The notes: generated by a model from the letters alone, not told the origin. DNA of 64,000 nucleotides from Sinimarinibacterium arenosum (GCF_005047655.1 NZ_SUKF01000001.1:360745-424744), one strand, 5' to 3'; counted from the first letter of the stretch, positions 36,352 through 45,483 are shown. Program-made: numbers and translations.

Positions 36352-36389
36352 GGGTTCTCTCCAGCGGTGGCCTGAATATAATTATGAGA

Positions 36390-36401
36390 AGCGAATTCGC
36401 T
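36390..36401. promoter_or_regulatory. 12-bp palindrome upstream of the P450 gene
   Basis: AGCGAATTCGCT is a perfect palindrome about 40 bp upstream of the P450 start codon. Just downstream of it on the minus strand lies CATAAT (36386-36381), a -10-like element. The -35 is poor. The arrangement suits an operator for a TetR-type or similar repressor encoded elsewhere. Confidence 0.45.
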
Positions 36402-36588
36402 AATTGACCGACTTTGTAACAGACGCTGCCAGAACCGGGACTCGTCCGAGCGGAGTAGGTGGCGGGTGCGAGCGATTTGTTGGAGGATGAACGTGGCCGC
36501 GGGGAACGTCCGCGCGTCAACGCAGTCCCATCCTTATCATGTGCAGCTGAAGCGCGTATAGGGATGTACGTCGCAGCGGAAAGGCGAA

Positions 36589-37413
36589 ATGAAAACAGGA
36601 CATTGGATCGGTCTGGCGGCAGTGCTCATCGCGTTGGTGTTGGGCTATGCGTGGTTGCGCAGTCCGCCGTCGGGTGACGGTGACTATGCCGCTCCGCCGA
36701 TGACTGAAGCGCCGTTGGCGGATACCGGAGAGACGGACGGACTGCCGGAGCAGTCACTGCCCGCGGTCGAACACCCACTGGGCGACGAATCGTCCGCGCA
36801 GGGCGCACCGCTGCCGGCCCTTGATGACAGCGACGCTGCACTGCGTGCCGCCGCCGTTGAAGCCCTGGGCGAGCAGCCGGTTGAGGCGTTTCTGATTCCC
36901 CAGCAGATCGTGCGGCGACTGGTGGCGACGATCAACAGCCTCGACGCCGAGCCAGTGCCGATGCGCGTGCGCTCGGTGCCGCCGATTCCGGAAGCCTTTG
37001 CCGTGCAGCGCAGCGGCAAGCGCATTACTCTTGATCCTGCCAATGCTGACCGCTACGAGGCTTTTGTCTCGGCGATGCAGGCTGCCGACACCGCGACGCT
37101 GGTCGCGGTCTACCGGCGTTACTATCCCCTGTTCCAGAAGGCCTATGAGCAGCTCGGCTTTCCCGGGCTCTATTTCAACGATCGCGTGATCGCGATCATC
37201 GACCATCTGCTGAGTACGCCACAGATAGACGGGCCGATCGAGCTCACTCAGCCCAAGGTGATGTTCCTGTATGCGGACCCGACGCTGGAGCGTCGCTCCT
37301 GTGGGCAGAAACTGCTGATCCGTCTCGGCGCCGACAACGCGGCGGCAGTCAAGGACAAGCTGAGTGAGATCCGCACTCTGCTGGCCAGGGCACGCGATGC
37401 GTCGGCAGACTGA
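36589..37413 (+). CDS. DUF3014 family membrane-anchored protein
   Basis: A 274-residue protein with one N-terminal transmembrane helix (about 6-23), an acidic/proline linker and a C-terminal DUF3014 domain. Family-like segments are FLIPQQIVRRLVATINSLD (about 99-117), YRRYYPLFQKAYEQLGFP and PKVMFLYADP. The function is unknown; it probably faces the periplasm. The lipoprotein gene starts 1 bp after its stop. Confidence 0.85.
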   Translation: MKTGHWIGLAAVLIALVLGYAWLRSPPSGDGDYAAPPMTEAPLADTGETDGLPEQSLPAVEHPLGDESSAQGAPLPALDDSDAALRAAAVEALGEQPVEAFLIPQQIVRRLVATINSLDAEPVPMRVRSVPPIPEAFAVQRSGKRITLDPANADRYEAFVSAMQAADTATLVAVYRRYYPLFQKAYEQLGFPGLYFNDRVIAIIDHLLSTPQIDGPIELTQPKVMFLYADPTLERRSCGQKLLIRLGADNAAAVKDKLSEIRTLLARARDASAD

Positions 37414-37414
37414 A

Positions 37415-37939
37415 ATGTACGGTCGAATGGCCGCACCGCGCAGGCGGGCGACGCGGTCAGCGCTGCTATTGGCATTGCTGGCCGGAGTGCTCGGCGGATG
37501 CGCCACCGCGACGCCATACCAGCAACAGCGCGACGGCTACGGCTATACCGAGCAGAAACTGGAGTCGAATCGATACCGCGTCAGTTTTCGCGGCAACGCG
37601 GCGACGTCTCTGGATGCGGTGCAGAACGCGCTGATGTTCCGCGCGGCGGAACTGACCGTAGCGCAGCACGGCGATTACTTTGTCGTTCTCAACACGCAGA
37701 CCGAAGGCACCCAGAGCGCCAATTCGCCAACGGTCGGCATCGGCCTCGGCGGATTCAGCTTCGGGTCCCACGGAGGCGTCAGCGTCGGTTTCGGCGGCAG
37801 CACCCAGGTCGACAAGACGGCCTACTCCGCATCAGCTGAAATCCAGATCTTTTCCGGTCCAAAGTCTGCCGATCAACCCACTGCGTTCGACGCGCGCGAA
37901 CTCATGAGCAATCTCGGGCCGCTGCTGAAACGGCCGTAG
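37415..37939 (+). CDS. CC0125/CC1285-type lipoprotein
   Basis: About 174 residues. A basic start and hydrophobic core lead to the lipobox LGGC (cysteine near residue 29), so it is lipid-anchored, probably in the outer membrane. The following YQQQRDGYGYTEQKLESNRYRVSFRG-like start and alternating strand pattern match the CC0125/CC1285 lipoprotein family; the rest contains a glycine-rich stretch. ATGs at 37397, 37415 and 37427 are in frame and the choice is uncertain. It is directly downstream of the DUF3014 gene. Confidence 0.8.
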   Translation: MYGRMAAPRRRATRSALLLALLAGVLGGCATATPYQQQRDGYGYTEQKLESNRYRVSFRGNAATSLDAVQNALMFRAAELTVAQHGDYFVVLNTQTEGTQSANSPTVGIGLGGFSFGSHGGVSVGFGGSTQVDKTAYSASAEIQIFSGPKSADQPTAFDARELMSNLGPLLKRP

Positions 37940-38014
37940 GGTTGTTCGGCACGAGGTGCGCGACGCCAACGGAGAGGGTCTCCTTTGAGATAGAAGGCAT
38001 CGCAGTTCCCGTCT

Positions 38015-38030
38015 TAGGTCACCAGACCTA
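38015..38030. repeat. Short hairpin between lipoprotein and GGDEF genes
   Basis: A perfect 6-bp stem (38015-38020 with 38025-38030) with loop ACCA lies in the 125-bp gap between convergent genes. It is weak and has no U-tract; it may be a transcript-end structure. Confidence 0.3.
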
Positions 38031-38064
38031 GCACCTAGAGCCAAGCCACGCGCCGAACAGGCGC

Positions 38065-39048
38065 CTAATTGTCGGCCAGCTGAGTGCGATTGCGTCCGGC
38101 GCGCTTGGCTGCGTACAGCGCGCGATCGACCCGGCGGATCAATGTCGACGCGGGTTCATCAAGTCGGGCTTCGGCCAGACCGACCGAAAAGGTGTAGGAC
38201 ACGGCAGTCCCAGCGTGTGCCAGCGGCGCCGCGGGCACTTGCGTACGCAGGCGCTCGACCACGTCCAGTGCCTGCAGCAGGTCAATGCCGTGCATCAGCA
38301 CCAGGAACTCTTCGCCGCCGATACGACCAATGCAGTCCTGCGGGCGCAACCCATACTGGCTGTACACCGCGAAGTGCTGCAGTACCGCGTCGCCGCAGTC
38401 GTGCCCCAACCGGTCGTTGATGTGCTTGAAGTGGTCGAGGTCGATCAATGCCAGACAAAATGGCTGTTCAGTGTTCTGCAGCTGGATCAGTGCCTGGTCG
38501 ATCTGGCCCATCATGTGTCTGCGGTTGGACATGCCGGTGAGGGCGTCGGTCAGGGACTCCTGCAGCGCCGCATCGCGCGCCTGACGCAGGCTGCGTTCGT
38601 GATGCTTGAGCTGGGTAATGTCGGTGCCGACCGACAGGAACCAGCCGTCGTCGAGTGTGATCTCGGTCATCCACAACCAGCGGCCGTCGGCCGTGTCGAC
38701 CTCGAAGCCGCGCTCGGGAACCGAGCGCCTGCGCTGCAGAACGTCGGCGATGAAGCGCTCAACGTCGCCGCTGTCAACCTTGACGCCGAAGCCATGGGCG
38801 TGTTCGTGACGCAGGATATCGGCAAATTTCACCGGAAAGGCGAGGCCGCGCAGAAACAGCGACTCGAACGCATCATTGGCATATCGCAGTGTGTCGCTGG
38901 CGTCGTACAGGCCGATCACCAGTCCGCTGCTGGCCAGTGCGCGCAGCATCGGTACCAGACCTTTCGCATCGTCGAGTGACAAGGCTGGGCTGGCGTCGCC
39001 GATTTCTGCTGATGAGGTGCCGCTGGTCCGCTGCTGGTTCATCGACAT
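38065..39048 (-). CDS. PAS-GGDEF diguanylate cyclase
   Basis: About 327 residues. An N-terminal PAS-like domain (about 25-150) contains LVIGLYDASDTLRYANDAFE and a terminal FLSVGTDITQLKHHE linker. The GGDEF domain has the active site IGGEEF and an upstream I-site RPQD five residues before it, so product inhibition is expected. It makes cyclic-di-GMP from two GTP in the cytosol; no membrane segment is seen. The ATG at 39048 (or 39042) is chosen; the frame extends to 39156 without family similarity. Confidence 0.9.
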   Translation of the reverse strand: MSMNQQRTSGTSSAEIGDASPALSLDDAKGLVPMLRALASSGLVIGLYDASDTLRYANDAFESLFLRGLAFPVKFADILRHEHAHGFGVKVDSGDVERFIADVLQRRRSVPERGFEVDTADGRWLWMTEITLDDGWFLSVGTDITQLKHHERSLRQARDAALQESLTDALTGMSNRRHMMGQIDQALIQLQNTEQPFCLALIDLDHFKHINDRLGHDCGDAVLQHFAVYSQYGLRPQDCIGRIGGEEFLVLMHGIDLLQALDVVERLRTQVPAAPLAHAGTAVSYTFSVGLAEARLDEPASTLIRRVDRALYAAKRAGRNRTQLADN

Positions 39049-39152
39049 CCGAAAGCCACTGTTCCGAGACCAGTGTACGGGGAGCACGCCGGATAGTGCG
39101 TGTCCCGTGGACGTCTGAGTGCTGAGGATAGTCAGGCGGGCCGCAGTGCCGT

Positions 39153-40169
39153 TCAAGCGGTCCGTGGTTCAGTGACGGTGTGCAGCACGCTCAGATAGCC
39201 TGGCGCCATCGGCAATGCATCGCGTTCGCGTAGCAGACGATGCAGCGCCGGCAGCCGGTAGTATGGTGCTGACGCCAGCAGGTGATGCTCCCGGTGAAGA
39301 TTCACGTACATCGGCGCCACCGTCAGACGTGCGAGCCAGCCGGCGCGGGTCGAGCGCGTATTGCGCAGAACGTCGGGTGAGTTCTCAGTGCAGGCGTGTT
39401 CGGCAATTGCGCGGATGCGCACGAACAAGGTGAATGTCGTCAGGTAGGCCAATACCCAGACGCCATAAAGCCAGGCGTGGCCAGCCGCTGAGAGAGCCGC
39501 GAGCAGGAGGCCGTTGGTCATCAGCATCGGGATCATGTTGCGTAATGCAGCGCCGGCAATCTGCAGGTTGCTACGTTCGTTGCGCGGCAGCCATTCGACT
39601 TCGCTGGCGACGGTCCATCGGATCAGGCCGGCGTCCATCAGCAGGCGGCCGTATAGAACCTTCAAGCCGGTCAGTCCGGTGACATCGCGCAGAAGCTTGC
39701 GTGCCAGAGCAGAACGTGTAATCGGAAATGGCGCGATCAGCGAGCGGTCACTGTCCTGGGCGGTACCGGTGTGAGTGTGATGAAGCATGTGATGGGTACG
39801 GTATTTGGCGACGTCCTGCCAGATCGGACGCGCGCACAGCCAGTCACCCAACACGGCGTTCATCCAGCGCGTACGGAAAAGGGTGCCGTGTGCCGCTTCG
39901 TGTTCGAGGATTGCCAGCGCCAGCTGACGGCCACCGATGACCAGCAACGCGATCAGGAACGTCAGTGCATTCGGCTGGTAGGCAAGCAGCGCCATCGCTG
40001 CTGCGATCACAGACCAGGTTGAGGCGATGGCCCAGGTGCCACGCCAGTTCGAGCGCTCGGTCAGTGCCGCGATCTCATCGCGGCTGAGCAGATCGGCTGT
40101 ACGTCGCCGTGTCGTGGTACTGGATGCCGGAAACGGGTGAGAAGCGGTCGGAGGCATGGCGGTCGTCAT
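39153..40169 (-). CDS. Membrane fatty-acid desaturase-family protein
   Basis: A 338-residue integral membrane di-iron enzyme. The first histidine box is HEAAH (about 90-94), the second HHMLHH (126-131), and the third is in LHREHHL near the C-terminus. Hydrophobic segments lie around 45-85 and 205-245. It introduces double bonds or hydroxyls into acyl chains, or acts on related lipids. The ATG at 40169 shares one base with the stop of the PaaX-type regulator (TGATG), so translation is coupled. Confidence 0.88.
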   Translation of the reverse strand: MTTAMPPTASHPFPASSTTTRRRTADLLSRDEIAALTERSNWRGTWAIASTWSVIAAAMALLAYQPNALTFLIALLVIGGRQLALAILEHEAAHGTLFRTRWMNAVLGDWLCARPIWQDVAKYRTHHMLHHTHTGTAQDSDRSLIAPFPITRSALARKLLRDVTGLTGLKVLYGRLLMDAGLIRWTVASEVEWLPRNERSNLQIAGAALRNMIPMLMTNGLLLAALSAAGHAWLYGVWVLAYLTTFTLFVRIRAIAEHACTENSPDVLRNTRSTRAGWLARLTVAPMYVNLHREHHLLASAPYYRLPALHRLLRERDALPMAPGYLSVLHTVTEPRTA

Positions 40170-40993
40170 CAATGCGTGGAAAGCCTGGAGGATTTCGGCG
40201 TGTTCATCTGCGCGCTGTATTCGCGCGCGCTTTGCCAGATCGCGTGGCCGTAACGGTCGAAACGTCTGACGGATTCAACGAATGCGTGGCGCGCCGCGGT
40301 ATCGACCATCGGCTCAGGCAGCAACGGGTCAAACACCACATCGCGAATGGCTTGTCCGCCGATCAGAAAGGCCTCGCGCGCTGCGACGTCCGGCTCCAGC
40401 GATGGTGCGCGCTGCATCCAGGCTTCGAGTCGTTCCCGCTGGCGCCGGTAGTGATCGCTCAATGCGCTGCCGTCCCATAGCGTCGGGATGCGCGCTTCGC
40501 GTGCCGCATCGAATCCAGTCGCGACGAATACGCAGGCGTCGGTGTCCAGGCCCAGCGCATGCAATCGTTTGCGCACGGTAGTGACACTGTCATCGATGTT
40601 GTCTGGACGTACGAACAGATCGCGCTCGAGTTCGCGGAATCCCAGCATCTGCAGTGCGCGGTGACGGCGGCGCAGCGCGCTGCGATCGCTACGGCCGAGT
40701 GCGCCGCAATGCACTGCCAGATAGGCGCCGCTCCAGGGACGGATACGTTGTTCGGCGTGGCGCCAGGTGGCGACATCGTCCGCGAGCTGGTGCGCTGTGC
40801 CACTGAGCTGGTAACTGCCGCGTTCCACCGCTTCGATCAGACCTTCCGCTGACAGGCGCACCAGTGCCACGCGAACTGTATTGGCACTGACCTCGAACAG
40901 AGCGCAGGCGCCGATCAGGTCGCGCACGTTCAGGGCATGCCCTTCGTTGGCCAGCAGCAGGTCCAGAATCAGATTGCGTGCCCTGGGTTTCAT
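40169..40993 (-). CDS. PaaX-family transcriptional regulator
   Basis: A 274-residue repressor-type protein. The N-terminal winged helix is in the first 65 residues (VRDLIGACALFEVSANTVRVALVRLSAEGLI region). Characteristic PaaX segments follow, including the central QMLGFRELERDLFVRPDN and a C-terminal domain. The classical PaaX responds to phenylacetyl-CoA; here the neighbours are a desaturase and crotonases, so an acyl-CoA ligand is likely. An inverted repeat lies just upstream of the start, suggesting autoregulation and control of the divergent crotonases. Confidence 0.87.
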   Translation of the reverse strand: MKPRARNLILDLLLANEGHALNVRDLIGACALFEVSANTVRVALVRLSAEGLIEAVERGSYQLSGTAHQLADDVATWRHAEQRIRPWSGAYLAVHCGALGRSDRSALRRRHRALQMLGFRELERDLFVRPDNIDDSVTTVRKRLHALGLDTDACVFVATGFDAAREARIPTLWDGSALSDHYRRQRERLEAWMQRAPSLEPDVAAREAFLIGGQAIRDVVFDPLLPEPMVDTAARHAFVESVRRFDRYGHAIWQSAREYSAQMNTPKSSRLSTH

Positions 40994-41040
40994 GTGATCA
41001 CGTTACACGGTGTGCGTGATTATGCATTTATGTGTAATGT
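40994..41040. promoter_or_regulatory. Inverted repeat, candidate PaaX operator
   Basis: Arms ACGTTACAC (41000-41008) and GTGTAATGT (41032-41040) match at 8 of 9 positions across 23 bases. An 8-bp palindrome GTGATCAC (40994-41001) adjoins the first arm and touches the paaX start codon. The position between divergent genes suits repression of both directions. Confidence 0.5.
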
Positions 41041-41096
41041 TCCATGTCCGGCTGACAAACGCAAACCGGATTCGTTTCCGATTGAGGGGCCAATGT

Positions 41097-41876
41097 ATGT
41101 CTGAAGCTCTGGTACTGACGCAGCGCCGCGCGCCGCTGTTCATCATCACGATCAACCGGCCGCAGGTCCGCAATGCGGTCGATGGCCCCACTGCCGCCGC
41201 GCTGGCCGAGGCGTTTCGCACGTTCGAGCGTGACGCCGAGCTGAAGGTGGCGATCCTGACCGGTGCCGGCGGGCATTTCTGTGCCGGTGCGGATCTGAAA
41301 GCCGTGGCCGGTGGCGATGCCGCACGCGCCAACCGCATCGACTCGCAGGGCGACGGCCCAATGGGGCCCTCGCGGATGCAGCTGTCCAAGCCGGTGATCG
41401 CGGCGGTCTCCGGCTACTGCGTCGCGGGCGGTCTGGAGCTGGCATTGTGGTGCGATCTGCGAGTGGCGGATGCATCAGCGGTGTTCGGTGTGTTCTGTCG
41501 ACGGTTCGGCGTGCCGTTGATCGACGGTGGCACCGTGCGCCTGCCGCGTGCGATCGGTATGAGCCGCGCGATGGACCTGATTCTCACGGGTCGTCCGGTC
41601 GACGCGCAGGAGGCCTGGCAGCTGGGTCTGGCCAATCGCATTGTTCCGGCAGGAGAGGCGTTGGATGCCGCTGAAAAACTCGCATTGGAGATCGCCGCGT
41701 TTCCGCAGACGTGCATGCGCAACGATCGGCGCAGTGCCTACGCGCAATGGGGTCTCAGCGAAAGCGACGCGATCGCGAACGAATTTCGCGAGGGCCTCTC
41801 GACGCTGGCGTCGGGCGAAACAGTTTCCGGTGCCACGCGCTTTTCGGGTGGCGACGGCCGCCACGGCCACTTCTAA
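41097..41876 (+). CDS. Enoyl-CoA hydratase/isomerase (crotonase) family protein
   Basis: A 259-residue crotonase-fold protein. The oxyanion-hole segments are HFCAGADLKAV (about 61-71) and GYCVAGGLELALWCDLRVAD (near 106-125). At the second catalytic position the sequence is LIDGGTVRLPRAIG, with Asp/Gly rather than the Glu of true hydratases, so the exact reaction is open. It lies 24 bp upstream of a second crotonase gene and 104 bp from the divergent PaaX gene. Confidence 0.86.
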   Translation: MSEALVLTQRRAPLFIITINRPQVRNAVDGPTAAALAEAFRTFERDAELKVAILTGAGGHFCAGADLKAVAGGDAARANRIDSQGDGPMGPSRMQLSKPVIAAVSGYCVAGGLELALWCDLRVADASAVFGVFCRRFGVPLIDGGTVRLPRAIGMSRAMDLILTGRPVDAQEAWQLGLANRIVPAGEALDAAEKLALEIAAFPQTCMRNDRRSAYAQWGLSESDAIANEFREGLSTLASGETVSGATRFSGGDGRHGHF

Positions 41877-41899
41877 GATCATCGACGCGGAGCATTCCG

Positions 41900-42814
41900 A
41901 TGGACACACTCAAGACGCTGACCTACGCGGTCACCGGGCGCATCGCACGGATCACGCTGAACCGCCCGGAGCGCGGCAACGGCATCACCATGGACATGCC
42001 ACGCGAGCTGGCTGCCTGCGTCGAGCGGGCAGACATCGACCCCGCGGTGCACGTCATTGCACTGGCCGGAAACGGCACGGGCTTCTGCGGGGGCTACGAC
42101 CTGGTCGAGAGCGCCGAGGCCTTGCAGATCGGTGAGCCCGATCCGTCACGACCGCCCGGCTCGGTCCTGGATCCGCGGGTGCAGATGCGCAATCACGTCC
42201 CGGGCAGTCAATGGGATGCGATGACCGATTACGCGATGATGAGTCGCAACGTCAAAGGGTTCATGAGCCTGTTTCACGCCAACAAGCCGGTGGTGTGCAA
42301 GGTGCATGGATTCTGTGTCGCCGGTGGCACTGACATGGCCCTGTGTTCCGATCTGCTGGTGATCGCGGAAGACGCCAAGATCGGCTATCCGCCAGCGCGC
42401 GTCTGGGGATCGCCGACGACGTCGATCTGGGTGCATCGGCTCGGCATCGAGAAAGCCAAGCGTCTGTTGTTCACCGGGGATTGCCTGAATGGTCGCGAGG
42501 CGGTCGAGTGGGGCCTGGCGATCGAATCCGCGTCGCCGGATCAACTGAATTCACGTTTCGAGATTCTGCTGGAACGCATTGCGCGCATGCCGGTCAACCA
42601 GCTGATGATGATGAAGCTGTTGCTGAACCAGACGCTGATGGCGCAAGGGCTGCACACGACGCAGATGCTTGGCACGGTGTTCGATGGCATCACCCGCCAC
42701 ACCCCCGAGGGTTACGCCTTCCAGCAGCGGGCGATGCAGGCCGGTTTCAAGCAGGCCGTGCGGGAGCGCGACGAGCCTTTTGGAGATTTCGGATTGTCCA
42801 CGTTCAAGGGCTGA
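41900..42814 (+). CDS. Enoyl-CoA hydratase/isomerase (crotonase) family protein, second copy
   Basis: A 304-residue crotonase longer than the usual 260, with an insert before the second oxyanion segment (SRNVKGFMSLFHANKPVV region, VHGFCVAGGTDMALCSDL). The first oxyanion segment is GFCGGYDLVES. Such 300-residue forms are common in actinobacterial and Nevskiales lipid-degradation clusters. It shares an operon with the preceding crotonase and presumably its PaaX control. The reaction could be hydration or isomerisation of an acyl-CoA. Confidence 0.86.
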   Translation: MDTLKTLTYAVTGRIARITLNRPERGNGITMDMPRELAACVERADIDPAVHVIALAGNGTGFCGGYDLVESAEALQIGEPDPSRPPGSVLDPRVQMRNHVPGSQWDAMTDYAMMSRNVKGFMSLFHANKPVVCKVHGFCVAGGTDMALCSDLLVIAEDAKIGYPPARVWGSPTTSIWVHRLGIEKAKRLLFTGDCLNGREAVEWGLAIESASPDQLNSRFEILLERIARMPVNQLMMMKLLLNQTLMAQGLHTTQMLGTVFDGITRHTPEGYAFQQRAMQAGFKQAVRERDEPFGDFGLSTFKG

Positions 42815-42897
42815 TCCCGGTGCTGTAGCGGTCGAATAAGTTGCGTTTTGTGGCGTTTTCTCGGTACGGTCTTCGAATCGGCGATCCGGGGGAAGTC

Positions 42898-45483
42898 ATG
42901 CTAACAACACGTTTACATTTTTCCGCGTACTTTCTGATCTTCTGCAGTCTGCTGATCAGCCCCATTGCAGGCGCGGCGGTTCAGATCCAACCGCAGCAGG
43001 GCGTCAGTTTCAGCCAGGCCGATTTTATCAACGCACCGGAACGTCCGGACTCCGAAACCGCGTGGTGTCTGATCGATCTTCCGAGCCTGCGTGCGGCAAC
43101 CGGTCTGTCGGAGGGATTCTTGAATATTGCCCGCGATGGCGAGTGGGTCGTGCGAAATATCCCGATATTTTCGGTCCAGACGGCGCCGTACGAACAATTC
43201 TCCACGCAGCTGAATCTCGGCATTGCGGCGGGCACCGATGTCACGCAGATGAGCTTCGATGTACAGGCGTCTGTCGATCCGATCAGCGACTTCACTGCCG
43301 GCACCCCCGTGCTGTTTGCAGTGGGAACGATCGAAATTGCGATCGGTGGCGCCGGGGAGGATGACTCGGCGCCGCTGCCGCCGGCGGCCGATGCGGCGGC
43401 GCTGGATGCGATGATGCGGGTTTGCGGCGTGGTGTCGGCGCGCAAGCAGGGTCTGGTGTCTGGAGCCAAGCGCAATATCGAATCCACACGGCAGAACGTG
43501 CCCAACATCGAGGCCGCGCGCAATCAATGCGTGCCGATGTCGGTGGCCAACAGTATGCAGTTTCTTGAGAACACCACCGATCTGGAGGTGCCGCACCCGC
43601 ATACGCCCGGGCTCGAAGGGGAGAGTCGTCCCGACGGTCAGGGTTCGCTGGTTGCCAATCTTGGGGAACGGATGGGACGCAGCGTTCCGGATCCGAACAA
43701 CCGTCGTGATGAGCGGGCAAGAGGCGTGTGGGAGCGCAACGCCATCGTCGGCAAGCTCGAGTATCTGGTCGATAACGGCCTGCAGGACGATGTCGAGACG
43801 ATGTTCTGGATGGCCGAGTTCGGCAATCCGGCACTGTTCCCCCGCAGCAGTGTCACGGTCACCAAAGGTGATCGCAGCGCGACAGCCAGCTTCATGGGGT
43901 CCCCCAATATTCCCGATATCGTCAACTGTCTGAACAACAAGGGGGATGTCGAGGCGATCTACCAATGGAACGGGGGCGCGCATGCGGTGAACATCGTCGC
44001 GGCCGGCATCCTGGGGGTCGACAGTGCAACGCCCTTCCGCTATCTGGTCGAATCGTCCGACTTCAACCAGAACAATGATGCCGCAGGCACCGGTGCCGAA
44101 GGCGTGCTGACATCCGCGGTGATCGCCGGCGGCAGCGGTACGCTGCAGATGAATCGTCAGGATGGCCAGTCCCGTACCCTGCGTTTCATGATGTGCCAGC
44201 GCTTCGTCGGGCAGCCCAAGACCACGACCTCTCTGATCTCCCAAGTGAGTGTTGACGATCCGGCCGGACATGCGTGCTGCGTGCAGCCGCCGCCGGAGCA
44301 GGCGGAGGTCACGCAGCCCGAGGGGACTCGCCCGCGAGGGGTTGACGGCAAGGCGCTATCCACGAAGCTTGGCGGCGTCCGTCCGAAGGCCGGCGTCTCC
44401 GGGGCATTCGTGCTCGACGGCAATGTCGACTGGCTGCCGGTGTCCGGTACGACTGACGGCGGTACGTTCAGCGCAACCGGAACGGCGACCGTTGCGGGAT
44501 TCTCCAACGTCGAAACCACCTGCAGTGGCGACTATGTGCCGTTTGAGCAGGGCAATGTCGTGACCTGCGAAGTCGGCAGCAACGGCGCACTACCGACCGG
44601 TCAGCCGATCACCTATACCTTCGAGCTCGCGACCCAGGGCGCGACGGCAATAGCCGATCCGGCTGCGCAAGTCGCCGCCGATGCGGTCGAGGTCATCGCC
44701 TTTGGTGACACCTTGACGGTCGCTGCCGGCAGTACCTACACGGTTAACGGCCAGCTGCGTATCGAAGGGACGCTGGTGATCGAAGCGGGTGCGCAAGTGA
44801 ATGTCGCCGGCATCGTCAGCAATTACGGAACCATCGACAATGCCGGCGGCTGGGTGCAGGTGTCCGGTGCGGAGTTCAGCAACGCGGGCGTGTTCGAAAG
44901 TGTCGGCACGATGAGTGTGGCGGGCGTTCTGAACAACAGTGGCGGACTGACGAACGCGGGCCTGCTCGCGCTGATCGACTGCGGCCAGTTGATCAATCTC
45001 GGTGCCCTGAACAACACTTCGACCGGCACGCTGAATATCGGTGCCGGCGCAACGCTCAGCAATGTTCAGGGCGGTGTGCTCGAGAACGTCGGTGCCAACA
45101 GCGTGCATAACAGCGGCTACATCCTCAATGACGCGATCAGCACGCTGCGCAATCTGGCGTCCGGCAATTTCGAGAACACGGCAGCCGGGCTGATCGACAG
45201 TTACGGCGCGATCGAGAACAGCGGCAGCTTCAGCAACGCCGGATCGATCATGCTGTTCTGCGGCGCCACCGTGACCGGTTCGATCAGCGGTCAGCCCGCG
45301 GTGGATACCTGTGAAGTGCCGCCCACACCGACTCCGACGCCCACTCCCACGCCGACGGCAACGCCTGCCCCCACTGCCGGTGGCGGCGGCGGGGGCGGCA
45401 GTTTGGGGTTGGGCGGCATCGCCTGGTTGCTGCTCGCCACGGGCGTGGCGGCCCTGATGCGATGGAGGCGGCCCGCCGTCTGA
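42898..45483 (+). CDS. Secreted protein with C39-like domain, beta-helix repeats and GlyGly-CTERM
   Basis: An 861-residue exported protein. The signal peptide ends near AGA (about residue 26). A C39/papain-like region has Cys211 (RNQCVPMSVANSM), His362 (GGAHAVNIVAAG) and a following Asp388/Asn390, in the right order for a cysteine-peptidase triad. From about 600 a series of NxGxL/NAG-type short repeats suggests a beta-helix. The end is a TP-repeat linker, a glycine run, one transmembrane helix (about 835-850) and a basic tail: the GlyGly-CTERM sorting signal cut by rhombosortase. Strong GGGGGAAG precedes the ATG at 42898. Confidence 0.75.
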   Translation: MLTTRLHFSAYFLIFCSLLISPIAGAAVQIQPQQGVSFSQADFINAPERPDSETAWCLIDLPSLRAATGLSEGFLNIARDGEWVVRNIPIFSVQTAPYEQFSTQLNLGIAAGTDVTQMSFDVQASVDPISDFTAGTPVLFAVGTIEIAIGGAGEDDSAPLPPAADAAALDAMMRVCGVVSARKQGLVSGAKRNIESTRQNVPNIEAARNQCVPMSVANSMQFLENTTDLEVPHPHTPGLEGESRPDGQGSLVANLGERMGRSVPDPNNRRDERARGVWERNAIVGKLEYLVDNGLQDDVETMFWMAEFGNPALFPRSSVTVTKGDRSATASFMGSPNIPDIVNCLNNKGDVEAIYQWNGGAHAVNIVAAGILGVDSATPFRYLVESSDFNQNNDAAGTGAEGVLTSAVIAGGSGTLQMNRQDGQSRTLRFMMCQRFVGQPKTTTSLISQVSVDDPAGHACCVQPPPEQAEVTQPEGTRPRGVDGKALSTKLGGVRPKAGVSGAFVLDGNVDWLPVSGTTDGGTFSATGTATVAGFSNVETTCSGDYVPFEQGNVVTCEVGSNGALPTGQPITYTFELATQGATAIADPAAQVAADAVEVIAFGDTLTVAAGSTYTVNGQLRIEGTLVIEAGAQVNVAGIVSNYGTIDNAGGWVQVSGAEFSNAGVFESVGTMSVAGVLNNSGGLTNAGLLALIDCGQLINLGALNNTSTGTLNIGAGATLSNVQGGVLENVGANSVHNSGYILNDAISTLRNLASGNFENTAAGLIDSYGAIENSGSFSNAGSIMLFCGATVTGSISGQPAVDTCEVPPTPTPTPTPTPTATPAPTAGGGGGGGSLGLGGIAWLLLATGVAALMRWRRPAV
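45320..45375 (+). repeat. Threonine-proline repeat tract in the secreted protein gene
   Basis: A low-complexity tract encoding repeated TP units just before the glycine run of the GlyGly-CTERM tail. It probably forms an extended stalk on the cell surface and could vary in copy number. Confidence 0.7.

Noticed and set aside
42913-44271. 452-codon open frame antisense to the secreted C39-like protein
   Set aside because: The plus-strand protein has a signal peptide, strong ribosome site and sorting tail; the antisense product is low complexity.
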